64,000 bases of DNA from Dermanyssus gallinae (Eukaryota; Arthropoda; Arachnida; Mesostigmata; Dermanyssidae), in the NCBI GenBank assembly GCA_003439945.1, contig QVRM01003902.1:70001-134000 (forward strand), given 5' to 3'. Every line of letters begins with the position of its first letter. Positions within the stretch are counted from its first letter, which is position 1. The notes beneath the pieces were generated by a model. The model was not told the origin of the DNA, did not search any database, and saw nothing but the letters and a program-made list of their open reading frames with translations. Shown piece after piece: positions 13,674 through 24,408 of the stretch. The position numbers and the translations under genes were made by a program.

Positions 13674-15071
13674 AATATTACTACTACTACTTCTACTACG
13701 TACGCTATGCAAGAAAACTGTCTATGCGACTCTTGCTTGCCTTCCTGTTGATTTACGTAACTTCCGAGTAAACCGCCGACAGTTATCTGCGCCGCTCTAT
13801 CTCAATAGCAGAATGTTGTCGATATTTTTAAAGTCTTCTGTTTACTAATGCAAAACATGACAAAAACGTGACACCTGATAGAGACGGGTCACAATAGTGC
13901 TCGCTTCTGGGGCCTGTGAATGACAATGAAATAGGCTACAACCATAAACTGGCTTGTTATACGGGCACCTGCCGTCAGTCATGCAAACGGATAATTGACG
14001 AAGTTCCAAAAACTTCACAACTTTCGAGAAAAGTATGCATCATTAACATTATAAGTGACTTGATCTATTGTCAAAACAAGTATTCTAACTGGCCTTGGTT
14101 GCCGTAGAGCCGCCTTCAGTGCATTGCTTAAATTAGCAGTCTAAAGACGGATGAGTTTTCGCAGCCATCTGTCAAAAGAACATTTGCAGCGCAACTGTTT
14201 CCAAAGCCTAGACTGTACTTCCTCTGTACTTCTTTAATTGGCCTTTTTAAACCGAAGAGCAACGCGTGCTTACCAGTACAAAGGACTAATAGAAACGTCA
14301 ACTCTAGAGTTTGGGTTTATTGAAGTCTTTGTTTTATTCGCCATAGTTAACTTTTAGTTCATCTTCATACAGTGTACTGCGCAAACGCATATTTCAGTAG
14401 AAAGATCTCTTGGGTGAGAGGAAACGAAAAGTGACACTCGTAATGTTTGAGACGCCTCTCTCTTCCTCGGTACGGTGCAATCTTCTATCGTGTACAACAC
14501 AAGCTGCACTGCTTGACTCAATGCAATTCTCATCCTTAGCTTCGCTGTGCGTTCGTTCAATACTGGCTGGTCCTACTCGCCTCTCGTGCGGGATTCATAT
14601 TGTTGTTAAGATGCATCCATAAACACGGACAACATTATGTTGACCTGACTTTGATTGAAAGGGCGAACGAATGTATAGTGCATGTCATTTGCATTAGAGT
14701 GTGTTACGATCCGACGAAGCCGCGACAGCTGCTCTATCCACTTGAACATACCATACGCGTGTGTATAATATAAAATGCTATGAACCCGAACTCGATCTAC
14801 CGCTTCAGGCCCCTCTTGATGTGTGATCTTTAATGTTGCTTTTGGATAGTTAGATAACAGTGTTGCATGAGTTGAAGAATCGAACCGGACGCGATCTATT
14901 TCCAGCCTGGAAATCCATCAAATCAGTTCTGCCGCCTTTTCCACGACTACTTATTTGGAAAGCATAGCTTCTTAAAAAGCCTAGTTGGCCGACAGCAAGT
15001 AAACTGAAGATTTTGCTATTATGTTTCTTTACTGTATGTATGTCTACGTGCAAGCAAAGACACAACCACAC

Positions 15072-15072
<1 letters not shown>
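13674..15072. other. Intergenic DNA, nothing recognised
   Basis: Unique AT-rich sequence; no supported gene, RNA or transposon ends. Confidence 0.5.

Positions 15073-15075
<3 letters not shown>

Positions 15076-15110
<35 letters not shown>
15076..15110. repeat. (TA)n microsatellite
   Basis: About 17 TA units. Confidence 0.95.
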
Positions 15111-15114
<4 letters not shown>

Positions 15115-16237
15115 CATTGTCGTTATGTACTTATTTTGAGGTTTGGTGGAACTCGGAAAGAAAATAATGTTTTTCATTGAAAGGAGGGGGCGGCAACGTC
15201 TTGTTTAAGAGAAAGGGTGATATTTATAAAAGTAGTTATTCTGCCGTTTTCTCCTACATAGTTGTGCAAAATCTACGCTTGCGGGAGAACCAGTCAGCGC
15301 ATGAACGAACCGATTATACTGGCGTATTCGGCGGAAAATTCCGACACTTCATTCACAATGAAAGACACTTCATTAGCTTGCGTAGCTTCATTTGCTTCAT
15401 TAGCTTTCCGGTGTATCAAATCCAGCGCATGTCTTACTACCGCCTAAAGAACCTCAAGCGTCTCTGTATACGGATCGTCTTCGGAATCAATTACTCAAGC
15501 CACTAAGTGGCGCTGGACTGTCGATAAACTTAAGCTATAGATGAGCTGTTCTTCAGAATTGCCGCCGAGCCAGTTCACATACTTTGCTGCGGCCGTAGAG
15601 AACCGTGCCACTAGGCCGTCCAAAACCACCTGATCTGCTGCGTAGCCCTTGGTTGCTAATTTAACGTGCACTTCCGTGTGCTTCCGAGCCCCATCGTAAC
15701 TGTCTTCACGTGAGTTATCAATTTTTGCGGCCAGAACCGAGCGGTAGCCCTGGGCGCGTTTACCGTAAGACCGTATTTTCTGCCCGGAGGGCATCCCATT
15801 GTTCGTGGCGGAAACTAAGTTCCGCCTCTGCCTTCACTTGGGCCTCTCGTTGCGCTCGACCCATTGCCTTGTGGGCGTTTTGCACACGGCCCAATGCCTG
15901 CGGAAGCTTCCGAGGCAATTTCTTCACTTCCACCTTTGTGTGTTGCGCTTTGTAGAAAGCACTGCTCTGTTATGTGTATTGACGCATCACGTTTAGGGCC
16001 ATCTGCAGCACGCACTGCCTTTTCACGGCCAAGCCTCTAGCTCCTTGCGCGTGGCATTCTCTATCCCGGGTGCCAGTTTTTGAAAAGGGATGTAGGAGAT
16101 GGATGATGGAACTGAGGCTGTGAGAGTTATTTCCCCACGTGGGGAGCCGAGCATAGATAAGCTTATCCCAGTTTCGTACTCAACCCGGATACTTAGACCC
16201 AACTCCAAAAGGAGGCTGATCCTCGAATAAGCGTCTT

Positions 16238-16240
<3 letters not shown>
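15111..16240. other. 1.1-kb segment between two (TA)n arrays, unrecognised
   Basis: Flanked on both sides by (TA)n, like the element at 3513-4245, but no inverted terminal repeats were found by eye. The minus strand has moderately long frames (15495-15794 and 15815-16015) with mixed hydrophilic composition and no motif I recognise; they might be relics of a mobile element. Confidence 0.35.

Positions 16241-16277
<37 letters not shown>
16241..16277. repeat. (TA)n microsatellite
   Basis: About 18 TA units. Confidence 0.95.
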
Positions 16278-16280
<3 letters not shown>

Positions 16281-17640
16281 ACGCGACTGGGTCTACCTGT
16301 TGGCCCGAAGTTTCTACTTACTGTATGCACGTTGGGCACGCACACGCCTTACGTCAGCTACCCGTGCCACACTCTTCCTACAATGCCCTGCACGTAGTAC
16401 ACGTTGTACATGGCACGCTGCTCTGCACGTTCGGTCGCACGTGCTTTTCCCGCCGTCACAACACAACGCTTGCGCCCCCCAGTGGCGAGGCTCATTTGTC
16501 GGACCACTTGGAGATATTAATTCTGTTCTTCAGACTCCTGAGGTCTAGAGACTAAAGTCTCCGCCTAATCCGCTGTATTGAGGCGTGCACGGCCGAGCTT
16601 GAACTGACTGCGTGCGTCCTGGACGCTTGTTTTCGACTGGCGTTAGTGCCAACAGCCTTTGAGAGAATAATACAAGACATTCCAGCAAATATCAAAATAA
16701 TATATTTAAATGATACTCTGTTATAAAGAGCGTCTAAGGAAGTTCTACAGAAGAACGACCTGCGCTGTCTTAAGAAAATCGAAAATATCTGGTATGACGT
16801 TAAATCCAAAGTGTGCTAATAATAAAAAAAACACATATGACAATTAAAAAAAGCTACTAAACGCCGTTAATCACTTTAATAAATTTAATTGTTTAAACAA
16901 AATAACAAGCTATTCTCGAGGCAGGTTTGCTCATGGGTTTGAAGCGACACTAAAGTCGAGTTACCAAGGTAGAGTGTTTGGTAGCTAATGCTCCAAATGC
17001 TTTAAAAACATCCCAGCAAGGTAGTTTACTAAACAGTAGAACGAGAAGACTTAGCGTGCTTGTTCACAACCGAGTGCTACAACGATTACAAGCGTTAGTA
17101 GCTCTGCTCCGGGCGGATACCTAGATAGAGAAAATAAGTACGGTAATGCTTATTTAAAAATAGATTAAAAAGCAGACACACACAATAAACCATAGTGTGA
17201 GGCAAGTCTACCTTCAAGCTTTCGAAAATTCTCATTTCGGCTAACGAATTAAGTAATCTACGCAGTATCCTACACAGTTCACAGATAGAGCAATAAATAG
17301 TTCCCGTCAGAACTAAAGCAGCAGAGCTCACTAAGAGAAAAGGTCAGATAGATTGCGGAGAGATAGCACTTAGCATTTAAACGAGTACCCTTCAATTTAG
17401 AAATAAGGTACACTGTTTACCTAACCTGGAAATGCTTAGAGGAAGCAATATACGATGCACTGTACCCAAGAAATCTTTAAATATTGAGTTAAAATGGTAA
17501 CAACTGGTATGAAATATATGGGTAACTGCTAAAAAAATATCAGCTTTAGGCTGAGTCCTCAACTGTTTCATGGATGAGGAAAGCAATTTAAATTGCTTTT
17601 TCACATAGCCACGCTAAAGTGGGTGGTCGTCTTCTGCGGT
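16278..17640. other. Intergenic DNA, nothing recognised
   Basis: Mostly AT-rich; no supported gene or repeat. Confidence 0.5.
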
Positions 17641-17759
17641 GCTTTCCAGCTTCTTTGCTGAGAACTGTCTGGAAGTGGACATGTGGAGGGGTGACCCCCT
17701 GAAGCTGAAACACAGGGAAACCTATTCAGTTGTCTGTCGTTGGCTCCACTAATCGCAAA

Positions 17760-17960
17760 CTGCTGTTATGTACGCGGTCGTCTCAAATGTCGTTGTGTCG
17801 CGGACGATATCATGGTCGGCTATCGCGACCTCGAAGCTACGCGCAGAATCCCTGGCATGGTAGAGACTTATCTTAATAGCAATGCCCTCTAAATTAACTC
17901 ACGAAAAACAAAGGCAATGAGGGGTAGCCACAGATAGAGTTTTCTGGAGGTCAAAGGAGT
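17760..17960 (+). mobile_element. Reverse transcriptase fragment (non-LTR, degenerate)
   Basis: From 17797 the plus strand reads VADDIMVGYRDLEATRRIPG and then YLNSNAL, a stop, and NSRKTKAM. This matches the RT palm core (Y/F-ADD followed by a helix and the N..KT..M pattern). It is a short dead fragment of an undetermined clade, distinct from the CR1-like and RLE elements nearby. Confidence 0.6.
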
Positions 17961-18455
17961 TCGTAAACTCCCTCCCATGCTTGGACCTTATGGTCCACGA
18001 TATGGGCATGACCTTCACATAGCAATTTGGTGACCGGTGCCGGGCTGCAATCTCTTCGATGTATATGGACGGCAAAGAGTCGCTTTATATGCTTGTTGGC
18101 CGGTTGTGGTCCCGCAGTGAAAACAATCAGTGTCGGGCAAGATTCACCAACTCTGAACCATTGTGCAATTTATACACTGTAAAAGTTTGTGTTCGATGCT
18201 TAGTTCGCTTGTTGGCATTCTAATTAACTAATCATAATCTAACTTCCGGTTGGTGCGAACCGAAGTCCCGCCTTTCGAACTCGTTGTCGCTTCGGCAAGC
18301 CAATCAGTGGGGGATTAGCTGAAGTTGACCTGGTGGTGCCTATGAGCGCCACCCCCAAGATTGACTTGCAACTCATTGCCCTCCCCTCTTACCGAGGTTT
18401 GTTGACCCTCACCCCCTTGTGACTCCTCAATAGGTCTTAAGTCGGTTCAACTTCG

Positions 18456-18462
18456 TATAAAA
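18456..18462 (+). promoter_or_regulatory. TATA box of gene copy 1
   Basis: TATAAAA in GTCGGTTCAACTTCGTATAA context, about 87 bp before the ATG at 18543. The corresponding site is conserved in copy 2 (30888-30894). Confidence 0.65.
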
Positions 18463-18542
18463 ACAATTTGAGCATGTACTGAAATTACTATCTCAAGCTT
18501 CGTGCTAGTGGAAGCGATTCCGTGACGCTAGACAGAACGACG

Positions 18543-19118
18543 ATGAAGACCTTCTCAATTTCACTGTCCGCGACTGTAGTCGCCACTTTCGTTGTTTGGA
18601 CGATATGCCAACCAGAGCTTGTCAGCCAGCGCAGCCGGCCGGCATTCCCAGTAGACGAAGAAACCGAAGAAATTGTCGTGGACGAAGTATCGGACGCCCA
18701 CCACAAACAACCTCTTCTCTTCGACAGCAGTTATAACTCATCGGTCAGAATTGCGGTACCGATGTTTAGTCTGGTGGTGCCCGGTACAGCAAATGATGTT
18801 GTACGATTCTCGATCTCTCACCTCGCCTTAGGGTCGATAGTCATGATCTCGCTTGCCGGACCCGTCTACCCGGCGTTCCTCGGCCCGTATGACATGTTAC
18901 ATCGTAGGAGCTTCGATAATGCCGGGTTTGCTGACGAAGCATCTATATTTATCGAGCTGACAACTCTAGATCACCTAGAAGACATCGTCAACGTCACTCA
19001 GGTCTACAAAGACGTTTTGTCATTAGTGCCATTGGACGCTACAAGAGAATGCCTTCGTCGCTCTGTGTGTGAGGTGTACGAAAGCAACTCGGACTTCGGC
19101 ATCGTGGGAATGGCTTGA
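18543..19118 (+). pseudogene. DM4/DM12-like secreted protein, copy 1, truncated by stops
   Basis: Paralogue of the intact gene at 30979-31740. Translation from the ATG begins MKTFSISLSATVVATFVVWT, a signal-peptide-like start, and tracks copy 2 through CLRRSVCEVYESNSDFGIVG. A TGA then ends the frame (copy 2 has an open codon there), a TAG follows seven codons later, and about 200 bp coding for the C-terminal third, including the second cysteine pair, are deleted before the shared AATAAA (19200-19205). With that cysteine pair gone it is most likely a pseudogene, although promoter and poly(A) signal survive and a truncated secreted product cannot be excluded. The family name rests on the spacing of the C..C and C..C pairs and is tentative. 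Confidence 0.75.
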
Positions 19119-19319
19119 AGAGGCGTCTAGTCCGCGGAACAGTATGGGCTGCTAGACGAAATAGTCCGCTCAGGTTTTGGCTAACTTGCTTTGTTTTTCA
19201 ATAAATGTGTACAAGTAAAGTACAGAAAATGAACTACATCGCCTATTTAGTTTTCCTAGGATAGTTATATGTACTTGTTTTAGATAGTTATGCTTGTTAC
19301 TGTGTAGTATATCGTTTTT

Positions 19320-19600
19320 ACCTAAGGCTTAAAATTTCCATGCTCAACCGTTTGACAGGGGACACTACAGCTGTCAAGTACCTGCACTTAATCCGGCCTT
19401 TAGTATGGCGTTGATAAGATAATCTCTACTTATTTCAGCAAAAATGCTTGTACGCCATGTTGAACTATTGATACAGCGGCAGCATAACGTCTTGTAATCG
19501 AGCAGAACATAAGCTTTAACAGAATAATGCTTAAACTTACCCAGCTCTGCGTTCATCCAAGGGACACTAAGGTATCTGTATTTCCCAATGGCGTTCCAGT
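19320..19600 (-). mobile_element. Non-LTR retroelement remnant in the duplicated 3' flank
   Basis: The minus strand contains EISRDYLINAILKAG, corresponding to EITRDDLINAISKAKFRNAP at 32014-32229, the segment before the RT finger of APE-type elements (a family pattern ending in APGPD). The relic was therefore already present when the gene region duplicated. Confidence 0.6.
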
Positions 19601-20624
19601 AATCAGCTCGAATTTTTAAAAGTTCTGGCGCCCAGTTCTGCTTCCTCCGCGATCTGCTTTTTTTGACAGAACAAAGTGGGCCAAATATAAGGTCGAGCAC
19701 TGCTTAACGCCAGAACACAAAAAGATTGTGAAATTTTGTCATAAAAAGGAAAACTCTGTAAGGGCGGGACTTTTGTGCAATCTGCCGTCGAGATCACCAG
19801 CCTTGTGAAAACACCTTTCTTACACTTGTGCAAAAGCTTCACATGACAGTTTCAGTATATGGTGTTGTCAAGCCGTGGAAGACCATAGAACGCTCGATCA
19901 ACTCAGAATATCGCCACGATTGCCGACAGTGTGGAACAATGTCAAGACGCATCGATTAGGCGACGTACCTAACAACTGTGTCTTTTTGCAATCATTGACC
20001 TGGTGTATTTTGAGGTCGGATTTAGCAATATACGATTCAAATAAATACTAGCTTAAGCCTCTGGACCATCAGGAGGGCCTAAGAAGAAAATTATCTTTTC
20101 CAACGAAACCAATTTCTATGTGTATAGGGGTATAAATAACAAACCTGTCGCATCTGGTCTACAAATCCTCACGTAATTTACGAAGAGCTGCTATATGTAT
20201 TACTTGTGACAGTCTGACGCGGCCTCTGGTCCAAAGAGATCACCAGACCCTACGCTTATTCTTCACTCCGCGGCGAATGACAAGCTTTAGTGTAGCACTA
20301 TCATTAGTTGTCTTTGGTCTCCGCAATTGGACACAGTCGATGCCGTCAGTCACGGCCTAAGATTGGGTTCTCAACGGATGATCCTCGTGCCGTGCCCCAG
20401 ACCTTCTTTTGACCGCGGTCTCAAATACAGTACCCATATAATCTATTCATGAGTACTATATAACCGAGAAAATATATATAGCGCCATTAACATTCCAAAT
20501 GATAGACATACAAATGCAGTTATTTTTCAAGTCTTGCATGCAATGGACCAGTTTGTAATCAAACGGAATCATACTAGATAATTTGCTTTTGAAAAAACAA
20601 TTAAAACAAATGGTGGCTGCAAAG
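19601..20624. other. Spacer between duplicated units, nothing recognised
   Basis: No supported gene; short frames only. Confidence 0.5.
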
Positions 20625-20882
20625 GTGTGTGTTCACTGTTTAGTTTGCTTGTTGGCATTCTAATTAGCCAATCATAATCTAATCTTCGGTTCACGCGAGC
20701 TGAAATTCCGTCTTTCGATCTCTTTGTCAATTCGGCAAGCCAATCAGTGGGGGAATGGCTGAAGTTGAACTCGTGATGCCTATGAGCGCCACCCCCAAGA
20801 TTGACTTGCAACTCATTGCCCTCTCCTCTTACCGAGGTTCGTTGACCCTCGCCCTCTTGTGACCCCTAATAGGTCTCGAGTC
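20625..20882 (+). promoter_or_regulatory. Displaced upstream (promoter-proximal) half of gene copy 2
   Basis: Matches 18190-18442, the sequence directly upstream of copy 1's TATA box, including TGAGCGCCACCCCCAAGATT and CTTACCGAGGTT. In copy 2 it ends at TCTCGAGTC (20882) and resumes at 30870-30876, because a 10-kb CR1-like element sits in between. Any enhancer or proximal promoter function in this segment is now about 10 kb from the gene. Confidence 0.8.
20877..20882. repeat. Target-site duplication of the CR1-like element (left)
   Basis: CGAGTC here and at 30870-30875. Copy 1 lacks the element and reads straight through the equivalent position. Confidence 0.7.
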
Positions 20883-20905
20883 AAATCAATCAAATCAAAT
20901 CAAAC
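20883..20905 (-). repeat. 3' pentanucleotide-type tail of the CR1-like element
   Basis: Plus strand AAATCAATCAAATCAAATCA; on the coding strand a run of TTGAT/TTTGAT units at the extreme 3' end next to the target duplication. Confidence 0.75.
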
Positions 20906-21324
20906 GCACCTTTATTTTGTCAAAGAGGGACATGTTACAATATTTACATTTTACAAACTGTTACCTAGATTTAGAGAACAGTCAAGTTACGTGTGTGCCG
21001 ACATCTGCGCCACAAGCATTTTGAGTTCTCAGTGCCCCTCATCCGCCATGAAAACATGTTTTATTAATCCGATCCGTCTTTGCAATTTGTTTAGACGAGA
21101 TGGTGCTACCGCTTCTAAGATTGTTTACACGAATGGTAAAATAGTTAGATACATTTTATGATTTTATAATTTGACTGTACATGCGATAGTCCGCTCTGGT
21201 CTGCAGTTCCCAACCAGGGCTTAACACAATAAAATTGGGCAATGTTACACCTTATTGAGACACGACAAATAAACTTCCTATGTCCACGTTCCATGGCTTT
21301 AATGTATTTGCCTAAGTAAGGCCG

Positions 21325-22373
21325 CTAAACCTCACAACAGTACGTAAATTTAGGAACAACTAAACTGTTATAACGCCTTATGTAGAAATTGCAATCATTA
21401 ATTATAAAACAGCGGAATATTGTGTTAGATATAAGAGAAGTTTGTCGGAGGACTTGTGTGATGTGAGCGCTAAAATCCAGTTCCGGTGTCACCGTAACCC
21501 GGAGGTCCCTAATGCTATTTAAAATAGGGATATCCTCACCATGCAGCATGTAGTTATTGGCTCCCTTTAAACACAATACTGCACATTTGGGCACTGATAT
21601 GAGCATGCCTCAATTGCACTCTGTAGAACTTGTCTGTCACCAGCAGTGTTAGATGGCCCGTATAGTTTTAGATCATCAGCATAAAGCTTATAAGTTACCG
21701 AATCAGGGATAACGTTTTTAAGATCGAAAATAAAGACGCAAAATAAAAGTGGGCCGAGTGATCCCTGAGGAACTCCAGAGGGGCACGCATCTTACTCACT
21801 AAAGCTACTGTTTACTCGAACGCAGAATTCTCTACAAGTAAGATAACAATCCATGGCAAAAAGCGAGTACCAACATTCAAGTACCTAAGTTTCTGTATAA
21901 GCTTTACATAGTTTACTCCATCGTCCAAGTCAAAATATACACAATCAAAAGCCAGTTTATTATTATATTTATCATAATGGCCCAATCATAAGTCATTTAA
22001 ACGAGTAGAGTTGCCGTGGGTTTGCCTTTAGTAAAACCATGTTGATTCTTATCCAACAAGCCTTTGGATTGAAGGAAGTTAAAAATATGGTCTACTAGTA
22101 GTATTTCAAATATAATATATGCGATTGATGATTGAGCTACCGGTCTATAATTATCTACATTTGAATTTGGACCCTTCTTATGTACAGGAATTACGATTGA
22201 CTGTCTAAAGCAATTAGGCACAATGCCGTCTTCATAAGACCTACTAAATATTAAAAAAAGAGGTTCGGTTATCACAGTTGCTACTTTTTCATAAAATATT
22301 GGTGGGATTAAATCAGGAGTAGAGCTGCACTTAGTGGATAGTTGCTTGATTTTGATGAGAATATTATATTCTG
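21325..22373 (-). pseudogene. CR1-like ORF2, RT domain 3' portion (decayed)
   Basis: Minus strand, read from 22373 downward: SIVIPVHKKGPNSNVDNYRP (RT fingers), then VAQSS, KGKPTATLLV, GVPQGS.GPLLF, KLYADDLKLYG (palm, around 21650-21700) and SIRDLRVTVTPELDFSAHI (thumb). Stops and shifts occur between 21610 and 21990. It continues in frame with 27468-27730 if the nested element and one target copy are removed. Confidence 0.75.
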
Positions 22374-22381
22374 ATATATCT
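22374..22381. repeat. Target-site duplication of the nested RLE element (left)
   Basis: ATATATCT here and at 27460-27467. Removing the insert and one copy rejoins the minus-strand CR1-like frame as CPYLD/ISEYN, confirming the boundaries. Confidence 0.85.
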
Positions 22382-22593
22382 TTTTTGGGCGTCTGCTACG
22401 GCGACAAACGGTCGTGTTCCGTAAGAGCTCTGTGAATATTCGCTTCGTTTTGGTGATCCTACCTCGTTTTCCTGGACAAGTTTTGTGTGAGTGCTCCTTC
22501 TCGTTCTCAAGTGCCTGGTGCGGTGTGCTTTTCCTATTTTTTCCGAGTTTCTTCGTGTTTTAGCCGTTTTGGTGTTTTCGACCAAACGCGCTG

Positions 22594-24406
22594 ATGGACG
22601 GCGATGCGGATGCGGACGGCGAGAGCAGCGGTTGGCGCGGGTATCCACTCGAACTGGCGTCTGCTACGCCGACATCGTCCGCTGCGCTGGCGGCGTTGTC
22701 TGCCATGGCGGGTGGAGGGTTGCCGCACGATGCGGTCACGTTTAGAATTGTTGTCCGATGCACCTACGCCCTACGTGCGCTGCACGTCGCCTGCGACGTC
22801 GGCGACCGTCTATGGTGCAAGCGATGCTGCTGTTCGACCGATAGAACAGCCTCGCCCAGCTGACAACGACACAACGACGCGGGAGACAGTGGCTACTGAG
22901 ACCGCACCAGGTGTCTCAGCTGCGCAAAAGCCTGCTGTCAAACGGGCCCGTGCTGCCTCAGACACGGAGGACTCTTCTAACAGTGCGGGGGTTTCTCGGA
23001 GCGCCGGCGATACGGCGAATGACGACGGCTTTGTGACAATTATGAACAAGAAGTCGGCTAGACGGGTGCTTAAAGCTGAAGCGGAACTCTCGCGTTTCCG
23101 TGAATCGGTTGACAGTGGCGCCGGTCCAATTTATACAGTGCGATTTCTGCCACAGGATTTGTCGGCTTTGCCGCCCGAAGCCCCCAACAAGCAGCAGCAG
23201 AGCCAGCGCCCGGAATTTTCGGCTGAACAACTGTTGAAAGTGTTCAAGACGCTCCATGACCTTGTGCCGGCGGCAACGTTGGGAGGGGGTCCCAAAGGGA
23301 TAACGGCCACGGTGCCCACTATCTCGGCCGCAAGTGAGTTGGTGTCACTTAAGGTATTAGGAGGCGTGACGGTCGTGGGTCTATGTTCCTCAATGGATCA
23401 GTTTTGGGGCGTTATCAAAGACGTCAACCCGGCCTTCTCTGACGAGTGCCTTCTATCCGAGCTCGCCTCGTACGGCGCGGTAAAAATAAGGAGGGACACG
23501 AGGCCTGGGTGGAAAGATAAGCAGAACATCCGAGTGCCGTCTAGCAGGATACACGTTCTATTCAAAAGGACACCACCTAGTAAGGTCTTTATTGTGTGGA
23601 GGGATCACGATGTAACGGTCGAAGCATCGTCGCCGATTGTTTGCTTCAATTGCCAACGTACTGGCCACACGGCAACTCGTTGCACTCGCGCCCGTGCATG
23701 CAGGAGATGTGGTGCGCACGACCATCTTGCCGCATCATGTCGAAATCGCGCTCGCTGCGTTGACTGCAGGGGCCCTCACCCTAGAGGGGAATCGTCTTGC
23801 CCCGTATTCGCGTTAGCTCGCGAGAAAAGCAAGGCCCTGCTTAGGTCGCGTATGCTCCAACATGCGCAGTTGTCGGCGCCGGCAGCCACCCTGGTCACCG
23901 CCCCGGACCCCGTACTCCCTGGACCACGCGAATCGGCACCTGGGACCTACGCGGCGGCGGTACGCCGTTTGGTGATTCCAGTCTCTTCAGGCGTGGCCCC
24001 GGAAGCTTCGGCAGCGCCCGTCGAGGTCGTGCTCCCCCCCTTCCGGCCGATCCCTGCCCCCCGGAAATTTTTGCTCCGTTCGAAGACGCCGCCATCTACT
24101 GAAATGGAGCCCCCTAAACAAGTGGAACGAGTAATGGACGCTGCTCACCGCCCTCCCAAGCGCCGTCGCCAATTGGTTACGAGTAGATCCGTCCCGCGCG
24201 GTCGCGCCGTCCCCCGCGTTCGGTCGCGCTTGCCTAAGTCGACAGACGACTTTGACCTTGGTTGTTTGTCCAAGGCCGCATTACTGCTCGCACGTACCAA
24301 CCCGAAGCTAGCCGACACGCTTCGAGGCATCGTTAACGCACTGCGTCCGCTGCTAGCTCTGGCACCGTTGCTGCAAGGTCTGGTGTCCCCCGCACCCACT
24401 TCCTAA
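22594..24406 (+). CDS. RLE element ORF1: gag-like protein with three zinc knuckles
   Basis: The main frame (22604-24406) is about 600 codons. An Ala/Pro/Ser-rich N-terminus with NDDGFVTIMNKKSARR (about residues 140-160) precedes a folded region and the knuckles CFNCQRTGHTATRC, CRRCGAHDHLAASC and CVDCRGPHPRGESSC (residues about 347-395; CX2CX4HX4C twice, then CX2CX3HX6C). A Pro/Arg-rich tail follows. This layout is typical of nucleic-acid-binding ORF1 proteins of APE-type R1/I/Jockey elements, in the RNP. The start is probably the ATG at 22594, whose frame (MDGDADADGESSGWR) is more plausible than the Arg/Trp-rich start at 22604; that requires one frameshift near 22720-22740 in this copy. The stop overlaps the ORF2 start (TAATG). 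Confidence 0.8.
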
Positions 24407-24408
24407 TG
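24404..24408 (+). promoter_or_regulatory. TAATG stop-start overlap between ORF1 and ORF2
   Basis: The ORF1 stop TAA (24404-24406) shares its last base with the ORF2 ATG (24406-24408). A UAAUG junction is known to drive termination-reinitiation in the SART1 retrotransposon; the same mechanism is inferred here. Confidence 0.75.

Larger units (their letters stand above)
18190..19565 (+). repeat. Segmental duplication unit 1 (promoter, gene copy 1, 3' flank)
   Basis: This unit matches 20625-20882 plus 30876-32265 (unit 2). Shared pieces include TGAGCGCCACCCCCAAGATT upstream, the TATA region, the coding sequence, the AATAAA region and a 3' flank carrying a retroelement remnant. Identity by eye is roughly 85-90%. 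Unit 2 is interrupted by the CR1-like insertion. Confidence 0.85.

Noticed and set aside
22364..24399. Several minus-strand frames opposite the RLE ORF1
   Set aside because: Shadow frames of a GC-rich coding sequence.
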